Shown here: one piece after another, positions 8,761 through 16,939 of the stretch
How positions within the stretch are numbered: position 1 is the first letter of the stretch
Layout: each line of letters opens with the position of its first letter
Source: Lachnospiraceae bacterium
GTDB lineage: Bacteria; Bacillota; Clostridia; Lachnospirales; Lachnospiraceae
Assembly: GCA_902363555.1 (NCBI GenBank)
Contig: CABJAM010000002.1
Span: forward strand, 744,001 to 808,000
Reading direction: 5' to 3'
Length of the DNA stretch: 64,000 nucleotides
Notes under the pieces: generated by a model
The model's input: only the letters and a program-made list of their open reading frames with translations
The model's database searches: none
What the model was told of the DNA's origin: nothing
Program-made: the position numbers and the translations under genes

Positions 8761-9756
8761 TTATAGTTTTATATTGTCCTGCATAACCGCAGTCCGTTTT
8801 CTTTTGAATGAAAATGCGTTATTGCTCAGCCCCACAGAAAATAGCATAAGAATACATTTCACGATATACTGCGCATATGTGCCCAGACCGACAAACTGCA
8901 TTCCATTGGAGAGCACGCCCAAAACGTAGACGGCCACCAAAACCTTCCATACCTTTCCTTCGCCGCCCTTTAGAGAAACACCGCCAAGGACACAGGCCGT
9001 AATTCCGGTAAATTCCATGCCGACGCCGCTGGAGGAATTGGCTGAACCGGAACGGGCGGAAAGCATCCAGGCAGATAATCCGGTCAAAATTCCGGCCATA
9101 GCAAAGACTCCGATCTTCACCTTGATCACCTTAATGCCCGCCAGTCTGGCCGATTCCGGGTTATCCCCGCAGGCATAAATACGTTTGCCAATATATGTTT
9201 TCTCCATAAGGATCATTGTAAACACAAACACCACCGCCATAACAAGCAGGTTCACGGGTATTCCCAGAATGCTTCCCTGGCCAATGAACAAAAAGCTGTT
9301 GGGCAGGTTAATAAAAGTGGACGCATTACTGATCGTGTAGGATATCCCCTGGAACCCGGCCATAGTTCCCAGTGTAATAATCATCGTATGTCCGCCCAGC
9401 TTCATAGATAATAAAATATTCAGCACCGATGTGAGCATACATATGATAATACCAAGGACGATCGCCGGAGCCGGATGGATGCCATATTTCGTGATCAGCA
9501 TTGTCATAATGACCGCAGACATGGATATCTGATAGCCGATAGACAGATCCACACCGCCGCTGATCATAATCATAGCAACACCCATGGATAGTACGGCTAA
9601 ATGTGCATTCTGTACGATAATATTGCGGATATTCAGCAGCGTCAGAAATTTAGGCTCTGTAATGGAAAAAATAACAATAAGCAGCACAAGTAATATAATT
9701 AAAGCCTGGTTTTTAATCAGATGCCGGTCCTTTATCCGGGAAAGTTTATTTTTCAT
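8761..9756 (-). CDS. Sugar ABC transporter permease (RbsC family)
   Basis: 331 aa, polytopic. GGVDLSIGYQISMSAV near residue 70 and GGVSLKGGEGKVWKVLVAVYVLGVLSNGMQ near residue 275 are RbsC hallmarks. The start overlaps the end of the ATPase gene by 11 bases. It probably forms the channel with the ATPase at 9746-11254 and the lipoprotein at 7615-8736. It is also the natural docking site for the dead ATPase paralogue encoded at 11373-12827, if that protein docks at all. Confidence 0.92.
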   Translation of the reverse strand: MKNKLSRIKDRHLIKNQALIILLVLLIVIFSITEPKFLTLLNIRNIIVQNAHLAVLSMGVAMIMISGGVDLSIGYQISMSAVIMTMLITKYGIHPAPAIVLGIIICMLTSVLNILLSMKLGGHTMIITLGTMAGFQGISYTISNASTFINLPNSFLFIGQGSILGIPVNLLVMAVVFVFTMILMEKTYIGKRIYACGDNPESARLAGIKVIKVKIGVFAMAGILTGLSAWMLSARSGSANSSSGVGMEFTGITACVLGGVSLKGGEGKVWKVLVAVYVLGVLSNGMQFVGLGTYAQYIVKCILMLFSVGLSNNAFSFKRKRTAVMQDNIKL

Positions 9757-11254
9757 CTTCGTTCGTTACCTCCTCACTGATTCCGGATGCCAGCTGCATC
9801 ACTCTGTTTTGAGAAAATTCCTCTTTCGCCAGTTTTCCCATGAAACTGCCCTCGTGGAGCACAACAATATTTTCAGACATTCCAAGCAGTTCCTCCATAT
9901 CCGAGGTAACCATAAGAATGGATTTATTCTGCTTTGTCAGATCTACCATGAGCTGGTAAATTTCACTGCGCGCTCCCACATCGACGCCCCGCGTCGGTTC
10001 ATCAAAAATAATAATGTCCGAATCCGCGGAAAGCACCTTGGCCAGAACCACCTTCTGCTGATTACCGCCGGACAGGCTGGCTGCAGCCGTATTTATGGAA
10101 GGCGCTTTGATGTTGAGCATTTTAAGATATTTTTCAGCTTCCCGGATATCCTTTTTATTTTGTATGAGCCCCATGCGGCAAAAGCGCTTAATGGTGATCA
10201 CAGAAGTATTCCATCGGATACTTTTGTCGAGAAAGAGGCCGGTCTGCTTCCGGTCCTCAGTAATCAGGCCGATCCCCTGTTTTATCGCCTCCGTGGGCGT
10301 CCGGATCGAGACCTTTTTTCCTTTAAGATAAATGTTTCCGGATTCCACAGGCGCAGCACCGAAGATCAGCTGCATCAGCTCCGTCCGCCCCGCGCCCACC
10401 AGCCCGGCAAAACCGAGGATTTCCCCCTCGTGGAGCTGGAAGCTGATATTATGTACGCCGTTACCAGAAAGATTTTCCACCTCCAGAACGACATTTTCCC
10501 GGCATGGAGTCTTTTCCATATAAATACTGCCGATGTCACGGCCGACCATTTTGGCGATCATCGTATGCGTATCCATACGCTCTATGGGCTGTGTATCCAC
10601 CCAGCATCCATCCCTCAAAACAGTTACCTTGTCACAGATTCGAAACAGCTCCTCAAGTCGGTGGGATATATATATGACAATGATCCCCTCTGCCCGGAGC
10701 ATGTGGATCAATTCAAAAAGCCGCTCCTGCTCCGTCACGGTGATGGCCGCTGTCGGTTCATCCATAATAACGACCCTGGCTTTTTGATGGATGACTTTGG
10801 CGATTTCCACGATCTGACGGTTGGCCACGGACAGGTCGCGCACAAGCGTATCTGGTTCAATAACAGCCTTAAAGCCCTCCAGTATTTTTTTTGCGGCTTT
10901 ATTTTTTTCCGACCGGTTTTCAAATAATCTGCCGCTGGGAGGATCGGACATGCATATATTATCCGCCACTGTCAGATCCTCAAACTGCATCAGCTCCTGA
11001 TGCACCACCGCAATACCAAGCTGAATAGCCTTCACTGGTGTCATATGCCCAACCGGTCTTCCCTCGAATTCAATTTCACCTTCATCCGGAATTACAGAAC
11101 CGGATATGATTTTTATTAAAGTGGATTTACCCGCCCCATTTTCACCGATAATGGCATGGACCTCTCCCTTTGAAAAGCTGAGAGAAACATTATTTAACGC
11201 CCGCACCCCCGGATATATCTTGGTAATATTTCTTAATACCAATTCACCTGGCAT
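9746..11254 (-). CDS. Sugar ABC transporter ATP-binding protein, two ATPase domains (RbsA family)
   Basis: 502 aa. Domain 1 carries Walker A GENGAGKST, a Q-loop VVHQE, LSVANRQIVEIAKV and VVIMDEPTAAI. Domain 2 carries GLVGAGRTE, LSGGNQQK and IIIFDEPTRGVD, all as in active RbsA proteins. GGGGGAGG stands just before the ATG. Because it looks fully functional, the degenerate paralogue encoded 118 bases upstream is not needed for transport and probably has another job. Confidence 0.93.
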   Translation of the reverse strand: MPGELVLRNITKIYPGVRALNNVSLSFSKGEVHAIIGENGAGKSTLIKIISGSVIPDEGEIEFEGRPVGHMTPVKAIQLGIAVVHQELMQFEDLTVADNICMSDPPSGRLFENRSEKNKAAKKILEGFKAVIEPDTLVRDLSVANRQIVEIAKVIHQKARVVIMDEPTAAITVTEQERLFELIHMLRAEGIIVIYISHRLEELFRICDKVTVLRDGCWVDTQPIERMDTHTMIAKMVGRDIGSIYMEKTPCRENVVLEVENLSGNGVHNISFQLHEGEILGFAGLVGAGRTELMQLIFGAAPVESGNIYLKGKKVSIRTPTEAIKQGIGLITEDRKQTGLFLDKSIRWNTSVITIKRFCRMGLIQNKKDIREAEKYLKMLNIKAPSINTAAASLSGGNQQKVVLAKVLSADSDIIIFDEPTRGVDVGARSEIYQLMVDLTKQNKSILMVTSDMEELLGMSENIVVLHEGSFMGKLAKEEFSQNRVMQLASGISEEVTNEDEK

Positions 11255-11288
11255 TTTCCTCCCCCTTTCTTTATGATGGTCCTATCTT

Positions 11289-11294
11289 ATCATA
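11289..11294 (-). promoter_or_regulatory. Possible -10 box of the second transporter operon
   Basis: TATGAT about 35 bases before the RbsA-type start, in the only sizeable gap (118 bases) of this gene cluster. No recognisable -35 hexamer precedes it, which would fit activation by the AraC-type response regulator encoded upstream. Weak evidence on its own. Confidence 0.3.
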
Positions 11295-11372
11295 TTTACC
11301 CAATCAAAAAGGTGGAGGATTCTGTCATTTAGTGGATTATTAATAACACACGGAACCTCCAATCATCGACAA

Positions 11373-12827
11373 TTATTGTTCAAGCCATCGCACAATATTA
11401 CTATCAGATTCTCCCGGATGATATACGTACTTAAATTGATCCTCACACAGGAGCAGTATGGAGGCGCAGGAAGACCTTAAAGATTCCAGATTATCGGATA
11501 ATATGAGAATCATAATCCCTTTGGCCGACAGTGATGCCAAATAGTCGGTCAATATTTTTGTACTGGCATCATCCAGATCAAAAAACGGGTTTTCCAGCAG
11601 GATACATTTCGGGTTCAATATTTCCCATCGAAAAATAGAAATAATTTTCTGGGTGACCTTACTGAGGTTTTTAATATCTGATATGTTTTCCGGCAAATGA
11701 AATCTTTGAACAAAGTCCATCTGTAAAGCCCGGCTCAGCCGGGCGCTGTTTAAAGTTCCCACACAAAGCCCGGGCATTTTAGATATGCTCAGATTATCCG
11801 CCAGCGACATCCGGTAAAACAGCCTTGACGCACTATCCGAGGGGATAAACACCTGATCGCCCTTCACATTATTAAACGCGGCCGGTAAAGCCAGTGTCAT
11901 GGACATTTTACAGGAATCCTGCCGGATTTTCAGAGTCTCAAATATGGAAGGGAATTTCGTTCCGAAATCGGAATGGGAATTACCGGCAATATCACATACA
12001 CCAAGGATTTCCCCGGCATTCATGCGCAGAAAAATTTTATTATATTCGTCAGAAATGATAAATTTTGCGTCCACCGGATGCATGGACGGTGTTTTGGTCA
12101 AACTGGATAGATCACCGATAAAGCACTGGAGAATATCTTCTCTTGTAAAACAGTTTTTTGAAAACAGCTTCATATCCGTTCCGTTTTTCATAACCAGAAC
12201 CCGGTCAACGTTAAAAAGCAGCTCAGTGATCCGAATATGTACAAGGATCACCGTCAATCCATTTTGCTTAAGGCGCCTTAGAAGTCCTTCCAGCCTTTGC
12301 AGCTCCAGATAGTTGATCGGAAGGCGGATAATATCGATCACCAGTATTTTACCATGGTGGACCAGAGCCTTTATAACGGATAGGAGAAATTTTTCATACA
12401 CCGACAGCTCCTTGACTGGAATATGCGCCGGCCGGTCAAGACCGGTCAGCTCCATAAATGTAGACAAAAGCTGCTGTTCATCCGCACTCTTCCGCGAAAA
12501 AAGGCGCGTCTGTTTTCCGGAAAGAAACACATTATCCCATAAGCTCATGTCCTCAAACAGCATATTTTTATGATTAATGCAAAATATCCCGTGCTCCTTT
12601 GCAAAATACTCATTATAATCGCGCACAGCACATTCTTTATAATAAACCCTTCCGCCGGTGATGTCGGCCTTCCCCTCGATCAACTCCAGAACCGTAGACT
12701 TTCCTGCGCGTTCATTCCCGATCAGATAGATCACTTCTCCCTCAAACACAGAAAAATTGAAATCCCGCAAAGGCACACGTGCTCCGCACTCTGCATTAAT
12801 ATGTGAAAACAAAAGCAGCTCTTTCAT
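11373..12827 (-). CDS. Degenerate RbsA-like ABC protein, probably catalytically dead, coupled to a histidine kinase
   Basis: 484 aa, the length and two-domain plan of RbsA. Domain 1 keeps Walker A (GNERAGKS, residues 37-44), so nucleotide binding is possible. The Q-loop region reads INHKN instead of HQE, the signature is LSVYE (141-145) instead of LSGGQ, and Walker B is ILVIDI (161-166) with the catalytic Glu replaced by Ile. Domain 2 lacks a P-loop, has LSKVTQK for LSGGNQQK (388-394), and has LENPFFD for FDEPTRG. ATG overlaps the kinase stop (ATGA), so it is translationally coupled to the kinase rather than the transporter. The reading frame is long and undamaged, so it is not a pseudogene. 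A regulatory role, relaying transporter state to the kinase, is inference. Confidence 0.82.
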   Translation of the reverse strand: MKELLLFSHINAECGARVPLRDFNFSVFEGEVIYLIGNERAGKSTVLELIEGKADITGGRVYYKECAVRDYNEYFAKEHGIFCINHKNMLFEDMSLWDNVFLSGKQTRLFSRKSADEQQLLSTFMELTGLDRPAHIPVKELSVYEKFLLSVIKALVHHGKILVIDIIRLPINYLELQRLEGLLRRLKQNGLTVILVHIRITELLFNVDRVLVMKNGTDMKLFSKNCFTREDILQCFIGDLSSLTKTPSMHPVDAKFIISDEYNKIFLRMNAGEILGVCDIAGNSHSDFGTKFPSIFETLKIRQDSCKMSMTLALPAAFNNVKGDQVFIPSDSASRLFYRMSLADNLSISKMPGLCVGTLNSARLSRALQMDFVQRFHLPENISDIKNLSKVTQKIISIFRWEILNPKCILLENPFFDLDDASTKILTDYLASLSAKGIMILILSDNLESLRSSCASILLLCEDQFKYVYHPGESDSNIVRWLEQ

Positions 12828-13648
12828 AAATAATTTCCTTCTTTTTCATAGCGCTCAATATCCGACGCATGGACCTTCGGGATCATCAGCTCCACATCCG
12901 TGCCGACATGACGGGCACTGCGTATTCTTACACCATATTCATTTCCAAACAGGAGACGTATCCGCGCAGCAACATTTTGAAGCGCAATACTTTTGGATTC
13001 CTCATTCTTTTTAGGGCCAAGCTGGAGATTCACATCCCGCAGTGTGGCATTCAACTGCTGGACCTGCTGCTGATCGATCCCCTTGCCATTATCCGATATA
13101 ACGATATATAGCTTTTGGTCCGTGGCCTTTACAGTTATAGATACGATCCCATTGCCAAGGCAGTCGCTCAGCCCATGCATACAAGCATTTTCCACGATTG
13201 GCTGCAATATCAGTTTCGGGCAGTAATAATCTAACAGAAGCTCCTCCGGCATATCGGTAACCATCTCAAATTTACCCTCAAAGCGATACTGAAGAATCTT
13301 AAAGTATTCACATACATTATTATATTCTTCAAGCAATGACACGATCGTTCCTTTGGAGCTTATAGAATATCGATAGTATCCTGCCAGGCTTTTGACAATA
13401 CCGGCAATATCCCGGCAGTCCTCCATCAGCGCCTGACCGCGGATGGATTCCAGCGTATTGTATAAAAAATGAGGATTGATCTGGCTCTGCAGGGTTCTTA
13501 ACGCCATCTGCCGGTCAAGAATCTCCCCGGAATATTTTCGCTCCAGATTTTGTTTGAGCCGCTCAAACTCAGCAATATCCTTCGGGTAGATCTCATAGGT
13601 TCCTGTTTCGTCCTTCCATTGGACTTTTTTGTTGATCCGATACTTCAT
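12824..13648 (-). CDS. Soluble YesM/LytS-type sensor histidine kinase lacking membrane and sensor domains
   Basis: 274 aa. A 20-residue polar start and a short coiled-coil-like helix lead straight into the His_kinase block QSQINPHFLYNTLESI (phospho-acceptor His60). The N-box is LILQPIVENACMHG and the G-box VISDNGKGID. No hydrophobic segment is present. The start is fixed by GGGAAGG upstream and by the response-regulator gene ending ten bases away, so a lost N-terminus is unlikely. Usual YesM proteins have two membrane segments, an outside sensor and HAMP. The signal must therefore come from a partner, most plausibly the ABC-like protein whose gene overlaps its stop. It should phosphorylate the regulator encoded at 13659-15299. 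Confidence 0.88.
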   Translation of the reverse strand: MKYRINKKVQWKDETGTYEIYPKDIAEFERLKQNLERKYSGEILDRQMALRTLQSQINPHFLYNTLESIRGQALMEDCRDIAGIVKSLAGYYRYSISSKGTIVSLLEEYNNVCEYFKILQYRFEGKFEMVTDMPEELLLDYYCPKLILQPIVENACMHGLSDCLGNGIVSITVKATDQKLYIVISDNGKGIDQQQVQQLNATLRDVNLQLGPKKNEESKSIALQNVAARIRLLFGNEYGVRIRSARHVGTDVELMIPKVHASDIERYEKEGNYL

Positions 13649-13658
13649 AGGCCTTCCC

Positions 13659-15299
13659 TCACAAATACAGTCTGCGGTATTCCGATGGTTTTAATCCATA
13701 TTGCTTTTTAAACAGCCGGGAAAAATATTTTTCATCCTCATATCCCACCGCCCGGGCAACCTGAGCAATCGTACGCCCGCCCTCCCGCAAAAGCTCGCGG
13801 GATTTCTCCATCCGGTAATCCGTCAGATAGGTAATAAAGGTCCGGCCCGTCTCATTTTTTAAAAGCCGGCCTAAGGTTACGGTACTCACACCGGCTACCT
13901 GCGCGGTGTCCTCAATGGTCAGGGGCTGATCGTAATTGCGGGAAATATAATCCATGGCGACCCGGACCGGGTATTCCTCCTTATTGCGCATATTCTCTAC
14001 AAATTCAGAACAAGTACTAAGAAGCGCCGTTTTCAGACACTTGAGTATCTGCGGCCCGCTGATCCTATGATTTGTCTGGTAATACAATTGCTCCGGCATG
14101 TCTTCGTGCAGATGATTTTTATTCTTAAATTCTGCATATATAGCCAGAATCTGATCACGCATCGGATAAACATAATCGGGCTGCTGTCCGGCCGGACCGT
14201 AGATCACATGGGCCTGCGCATCAAACCACTGTGTAACAGCAGCTATATTTAATTGCTCAAGCTGCAGCTTTAAGCTTTTATAATCCGGCATATCCGCGGG
14301 ATTCCCGATGCGCTCCAGACACCCGCTTCTCTCCTGCCGCAGTGCGGGAAGGACATCTTTTTCATAATAAAATAATCGTTTACTTCCCGTGATTATTTTG
14401 CACCGCTCTGCTTTAACAGCCGCCTCATAGGACAGGGCATAGTTCCGCAGGGATTGTACCGGGCAGCCGACTCCACTGCTGAGAACGGCGTTATCATAGC
14501 TGCTGCACATGCGTTCCACGGCATTGAAAAAGACCAGCATATTCCGCTCCACCGCTTTTTTCTGCTCCTCAGAGTAGTTTAAAAGGACAACAATATCCAT
14601 GTCCTTTTCCTGCACACACAACGCTTCGTGACAATCCGTAAATGTATGTGTAAACTCATCCGCAAGTGTATTCCAGACAACCGCCCTCAATTTAGGACCG
14701 TTCTCACTATTAAAATTTATGATCTGCGCCTGATATATACCGTGTTGAAAAGCCATATCATAAGCAGAATTTACAGCCGGCAGATCATCCTGGACACTGC
14801 CTGCATTTATGGCCCTGGATTCTGATGAGTGGATCAGGGAAGCGATGAGTTTTTGCGCCATCAACTGACGGTTTTTCTCCGAAAGCTGCTCTGCCCTCTC
14901 CACGATGATCCGGTGCTGGAGCTTATTATGAATACGCCCGCAGGCCGAAGCGATGGCCCGGTTAAGCAGCCCCTCATCAATGGGCTTTAAAATGAAATCC
15001 ACCACATCGTACTGGATCGCTTTCCGGGCATATTCAAACTGCCCGTAGCCGCTGATCACAATAAATTCCGCATGGATACCGGCCTCCTTGACTTTATGTA
15101 TTAACTCCAGCCCGTCAAATATGGGGATTTTTATATCCGTCAATATAAGCTGTGGCTTTAGCTTTAAAATCGCGTCATAGGCCTCCTGTCCATTGGAATA
15201 TAGGCCAAGGACTTCGACCTCGTTTTCTTCCCATGCGCCAAGCTTTAAAATCAGTGAACATATTTTTTTCTCATCGTCTACAACGACTGCCTTAATCAT
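13659..15299 (-). CDS. AraC-type response regulator (YesN family)
   Basis: 546 aa from the ATG at 15299, which has GGGGGAGG upstream; an in-frame start at 15314 does not. The receiver domain (residues 1-120) has VVVDDEKKI, phospho-acceptor Asp in LILTDIKIP and the conserved LKP lysine. A long middle region (130-430) resembles the undefined linker of YesN proteins. The C-terminal 100 residues are an AraC DNA-binding domain (YDQPLTIEDTAQVAGVSTVTLGRLLKNETG and VARAVGYEDEKYFSRLFKKQYGLKPSEYR). It heads the cluster and likely activates the RbsABC-ThuA genes downstream in response to the soluble kinase. Confidence 0.92.
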   Translation of the reverse strand: MIKAVVVDDEKKICSLILKLGAWEENEVEVLGLYSNGQEAYDAILKLKPQLILTDIKIPIFDGLELIHKVKEAGIHAEFIVISGYGQFEYARKAIQYDVVDFILKPIDEGLLNRAIASACGRIHNKLQHRIIVERAEQLSEKNRQLMAQKLIASLIHSSESRAINAGSVQDDLPAVNSAYDMAFQHGIYQAQIINFNSENGPKLRAVVWNTLADEFTHTFTDCHEALCVQEKDMDIVVLLNYSEEQKKAVERNMLVFFNAVERMCSSYDNAVLSSGVGCPVQSLRNYALSYEAAVKAERCKIITGSKRLFYYEKDVLPALRQERSGCLERIGNPADMPDYKSLKLQLEQLNIAAVTQWFDAQAHVIYGPAGQQPDYVYPMRDQILAIYAEFKNKNHLHEDMPEQLYYQTNHRISGPQILKCLKTALLSTCSEFVENMRNKEEYPVRVAMDYISRNYDQPLTIEDTAQVAGVSTVTLGRLLKNETGRTFITYLTDYRMEKSRELLREGGRTIAQVARAVGYEDEKYFSRLFKKQYGLKPSEYRRLYL

Positions 15300-15405
15300 C
15301 GAATCCTCCCCCAAAAGCTCTGTTTTCTATTCACTTATTTTATCACGGCCGGAGGATTTCATCAATCGCAAATAAATAGTAAACATAACGCCAATGCGCA
15401 ATCAT

Positions 15406-15455
15406 TAAAAAGGGAGCATACGCACCAGCCCAGGCTAGTGCATATGCTCCCTTTT
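15406..15455. terminator. Bidirectional terminator
   Basis: AGGGAGCATACGCAC (15411-15425) pairs with GTGCATATGCTCCCT over 15 positions with one mismatch; A5 flanks one side and T4 the other. It lies downstream of the foldase gene, reading left, and upstream of the response-regulator gene. The rest of 15300-15547 shows no gene. Confidence 0.8.
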
Positions 15456-15547
15456 ATATTATACCTTACCACGCAAAGCGCGCCCACGTATAAGCATTAA
15501 CTTTGCGCGTGCCCGAAGGGGCATATTTTTCTCACGCAAATATTATT

Positions 15548-16852
15548 TTATTCTGCCGCAGCTTCCGAGGAGCCTGTCGTCTCAGCCCCCTGTGTTTCCG
15601 AAGTTTCGGAAGCCCCTGTGCCTGCGGTTTCAGAAACAGAAGTCTCCGATGCTCCCGAGCTTTCAGTCTCAGCGATATGCAGGTACTTCAAATTCCCGCT
15701 TTTATCGGTAATCTCATAATTTGCTGTCAGAGACTCAATATACTCTGATACCTTCTTGCTCACCAGTGTTCCGGCGATATCCGCAGAATCGGCTTCCACA
15801 TCATAGGCTGTCTTTTTATCAAATACGATGACAAAGCATGCTTTATTGGATTCATCGCGGTAAACCATCACATCTCCGGCCTGGCGGCTGTCATCATATA
15901 ACCAGTCGCTGTAATTAGAGCTGATCTGAGTTTTATTGGAACCGGTCACGATGGTCGGGTCACTCTCATTTGACGGGTCATAGTTATCCTTGCCGGCCTC
16001 GGCCACATATTCGTAGCAAAGCTCTCTCCAGTCCTCGCCATCTTTAAAGCGTTCCACCATCTCATTGGCCTTTTCCTCGGCAGTATCCATGGCGGCGGTC
16101 TTTTCCTCATCCGTAGCTTCATCGGTCACATCGGCCACCAGCGAGAACAGGCGGTAATCGATGGTGTCGTACTGCTCCGGATTCGCCTCATATTCGGCCT
16201 GAACATCGCCGTCCTGAAGCTTGTTATCCTCCTCAAGCTGTTTATAATAAGCCTGATACATCAGATAATCCTTCACTACCGGCGCCAGGCGCTTCTCGGT
16301 AGCAAACTTGCCGTATGTGTTTTCTAAGTACTTCTTTACACTGAGATTCTGGCTGGCGGCCTGAGCCTTAACGCTCTCCAGATAGGAATTATAATCCTCA
16401 GTCACGTCATACTCAAAGCCCTTCGCCTTCGCATCGTCAAGCACAGCCTTAACCGCCTGGATCAGCGGCGCGGCAGATTCGTCAAAATAATCCTTCCACG
16501 TCAGGTTGGAATCATAAAGGCAGGTCTGCTCGTCCAGCGGCTTGGTTTTATCAAGGCCGATATAAAGTAAATAGTCTGAATTATTGGAAATAAAACTGTT
16601 GGCGATGGTGCTAAAATAGTAGTTATATTCCGTGCTGGAAATATCATAATCGCCCACTTTAAAATAGGTTTTACTGGTGGCATTATACTTTCTGATAAAA
16701 TAAGTACATGCAACAACAATAATAAATACGGCCACGATGGCAATAATCAGCCAGGTAGTCCAGTCCAGTTTTTTTGCAGCCCCCTTTTTGTTCCTCTGCT
16801 GCATCTTTTTGTCATAGTTGGTCAATGTCTTTTTTGTTTCGTTGGTTTCCAT
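15548..16852 (-). CDS. Membrane-anchored SurA/PrsA-like foldase candidate with Ser/Thr/Glu-rich tail
   Basis: 434 aa. A basic cytoplasmic start is followed by one membrane helix (residues about 31-50, WLIIAIVAVFIIVVACTYF) with no lipobox Cys in position, so it is probably a single-pass protein with the bulk outside. The region after it resembles SurA N-terminal helices (VGDYDISSTEYNYYFSTIANSF), and a weak parvulin-like segment spans about residues 215-380. The last 40 residues are a low-complexity Ser/Glu/Thr/Ala tail that may reach into the wall. Such proteins aid folding of exported proteins. Translation start context is unusual (see the hairpin at 16860-16884). The fold call is moderate. 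Confidence 0.6.
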   Translation of the reverse strand: METNETKKTLTNYDKKMQQRNKKGAAKKLDWTTWLIIAIVAVFIIVVACTYFIRKYNATSKTYFKVGDYDISSTEYNYYFSTIANSFISNNSDYLLYIGLDKTKPLDEQTCLYDSNLTWKDYFDESAAPLIQAVKAVLDDAKAKGFEYDVTEDYNSYLESVKAQAASQNLSVKKYLENTYGKFATEKRLAPVVKDYLMYQAYYKQLEEDNKLQDGDVQAEYEANPEQYDTIDYRLFSLVADVTDEATDEEKTAAMDTAEEKANEMVERFKDGEDWRELCYEYVAEAGKDNYDPSNESDPTIVTGSNKTQISSNYSDWLYDDSRQAGDVMVYRDESNKACFVIVFDKKTAYDVEADSADIAGTLVSKKVSEYIESLTANYEITDKSGNLKYLHIAETESSGASETSVSETAGTGASETSETQGAETTGSSEAAAE

Positions 16853-16859
16853 AGTTCAT

Positions 16860-16884
16860 GTACAGTTTTGTATCTGTACCCTCC
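16860..16884 (-). promoter_or_regulatory. Ribosome-binding site separated from the start codon by a hairpin
   Basis: On the minus strand GGAGG (16884-16880) lies 27 bases before the foldase ATG at 16852, too far for normal initiation. Between them CTGTAC (16874-16879, plus strand) and GTACAG (16860-16865) form a six-pair stem with an eight-base loop. Folding this out leaves about seven bases, an ideal spacing. An out-of-frame ATG eight bases before the start would open a 15-codon overlapping reading frame. Confidence 0.6.
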
Positions 16885-16904
16885 TTCGCATTTTTCCTCT
16901 GTTT

Positions 16905-16933
16905 ATCATAGCATCCCGGCGCGGTTTTGAAAA
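16905..16933 (-). promoter_or_regulatory. Promoter of the foldase-like gene
   Basis: TTTTCA (16933-16928), a 17-base spacer, and TATGAT (16910-16905) on the minus strand, about 55 bases before the start codon. Confidence 0.5.
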
Positions 16934-16939
16934 GGTGTT

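Noticed and set aside
9584..10927. Long plus-strand open frame (447 codons) opposite the second transporter genes
   Set aside because: It is antisense to strongly conserved RbsC/RbsA coding sequence, has no ribosome site or recognisable domain, and is a codon-bias shadow.
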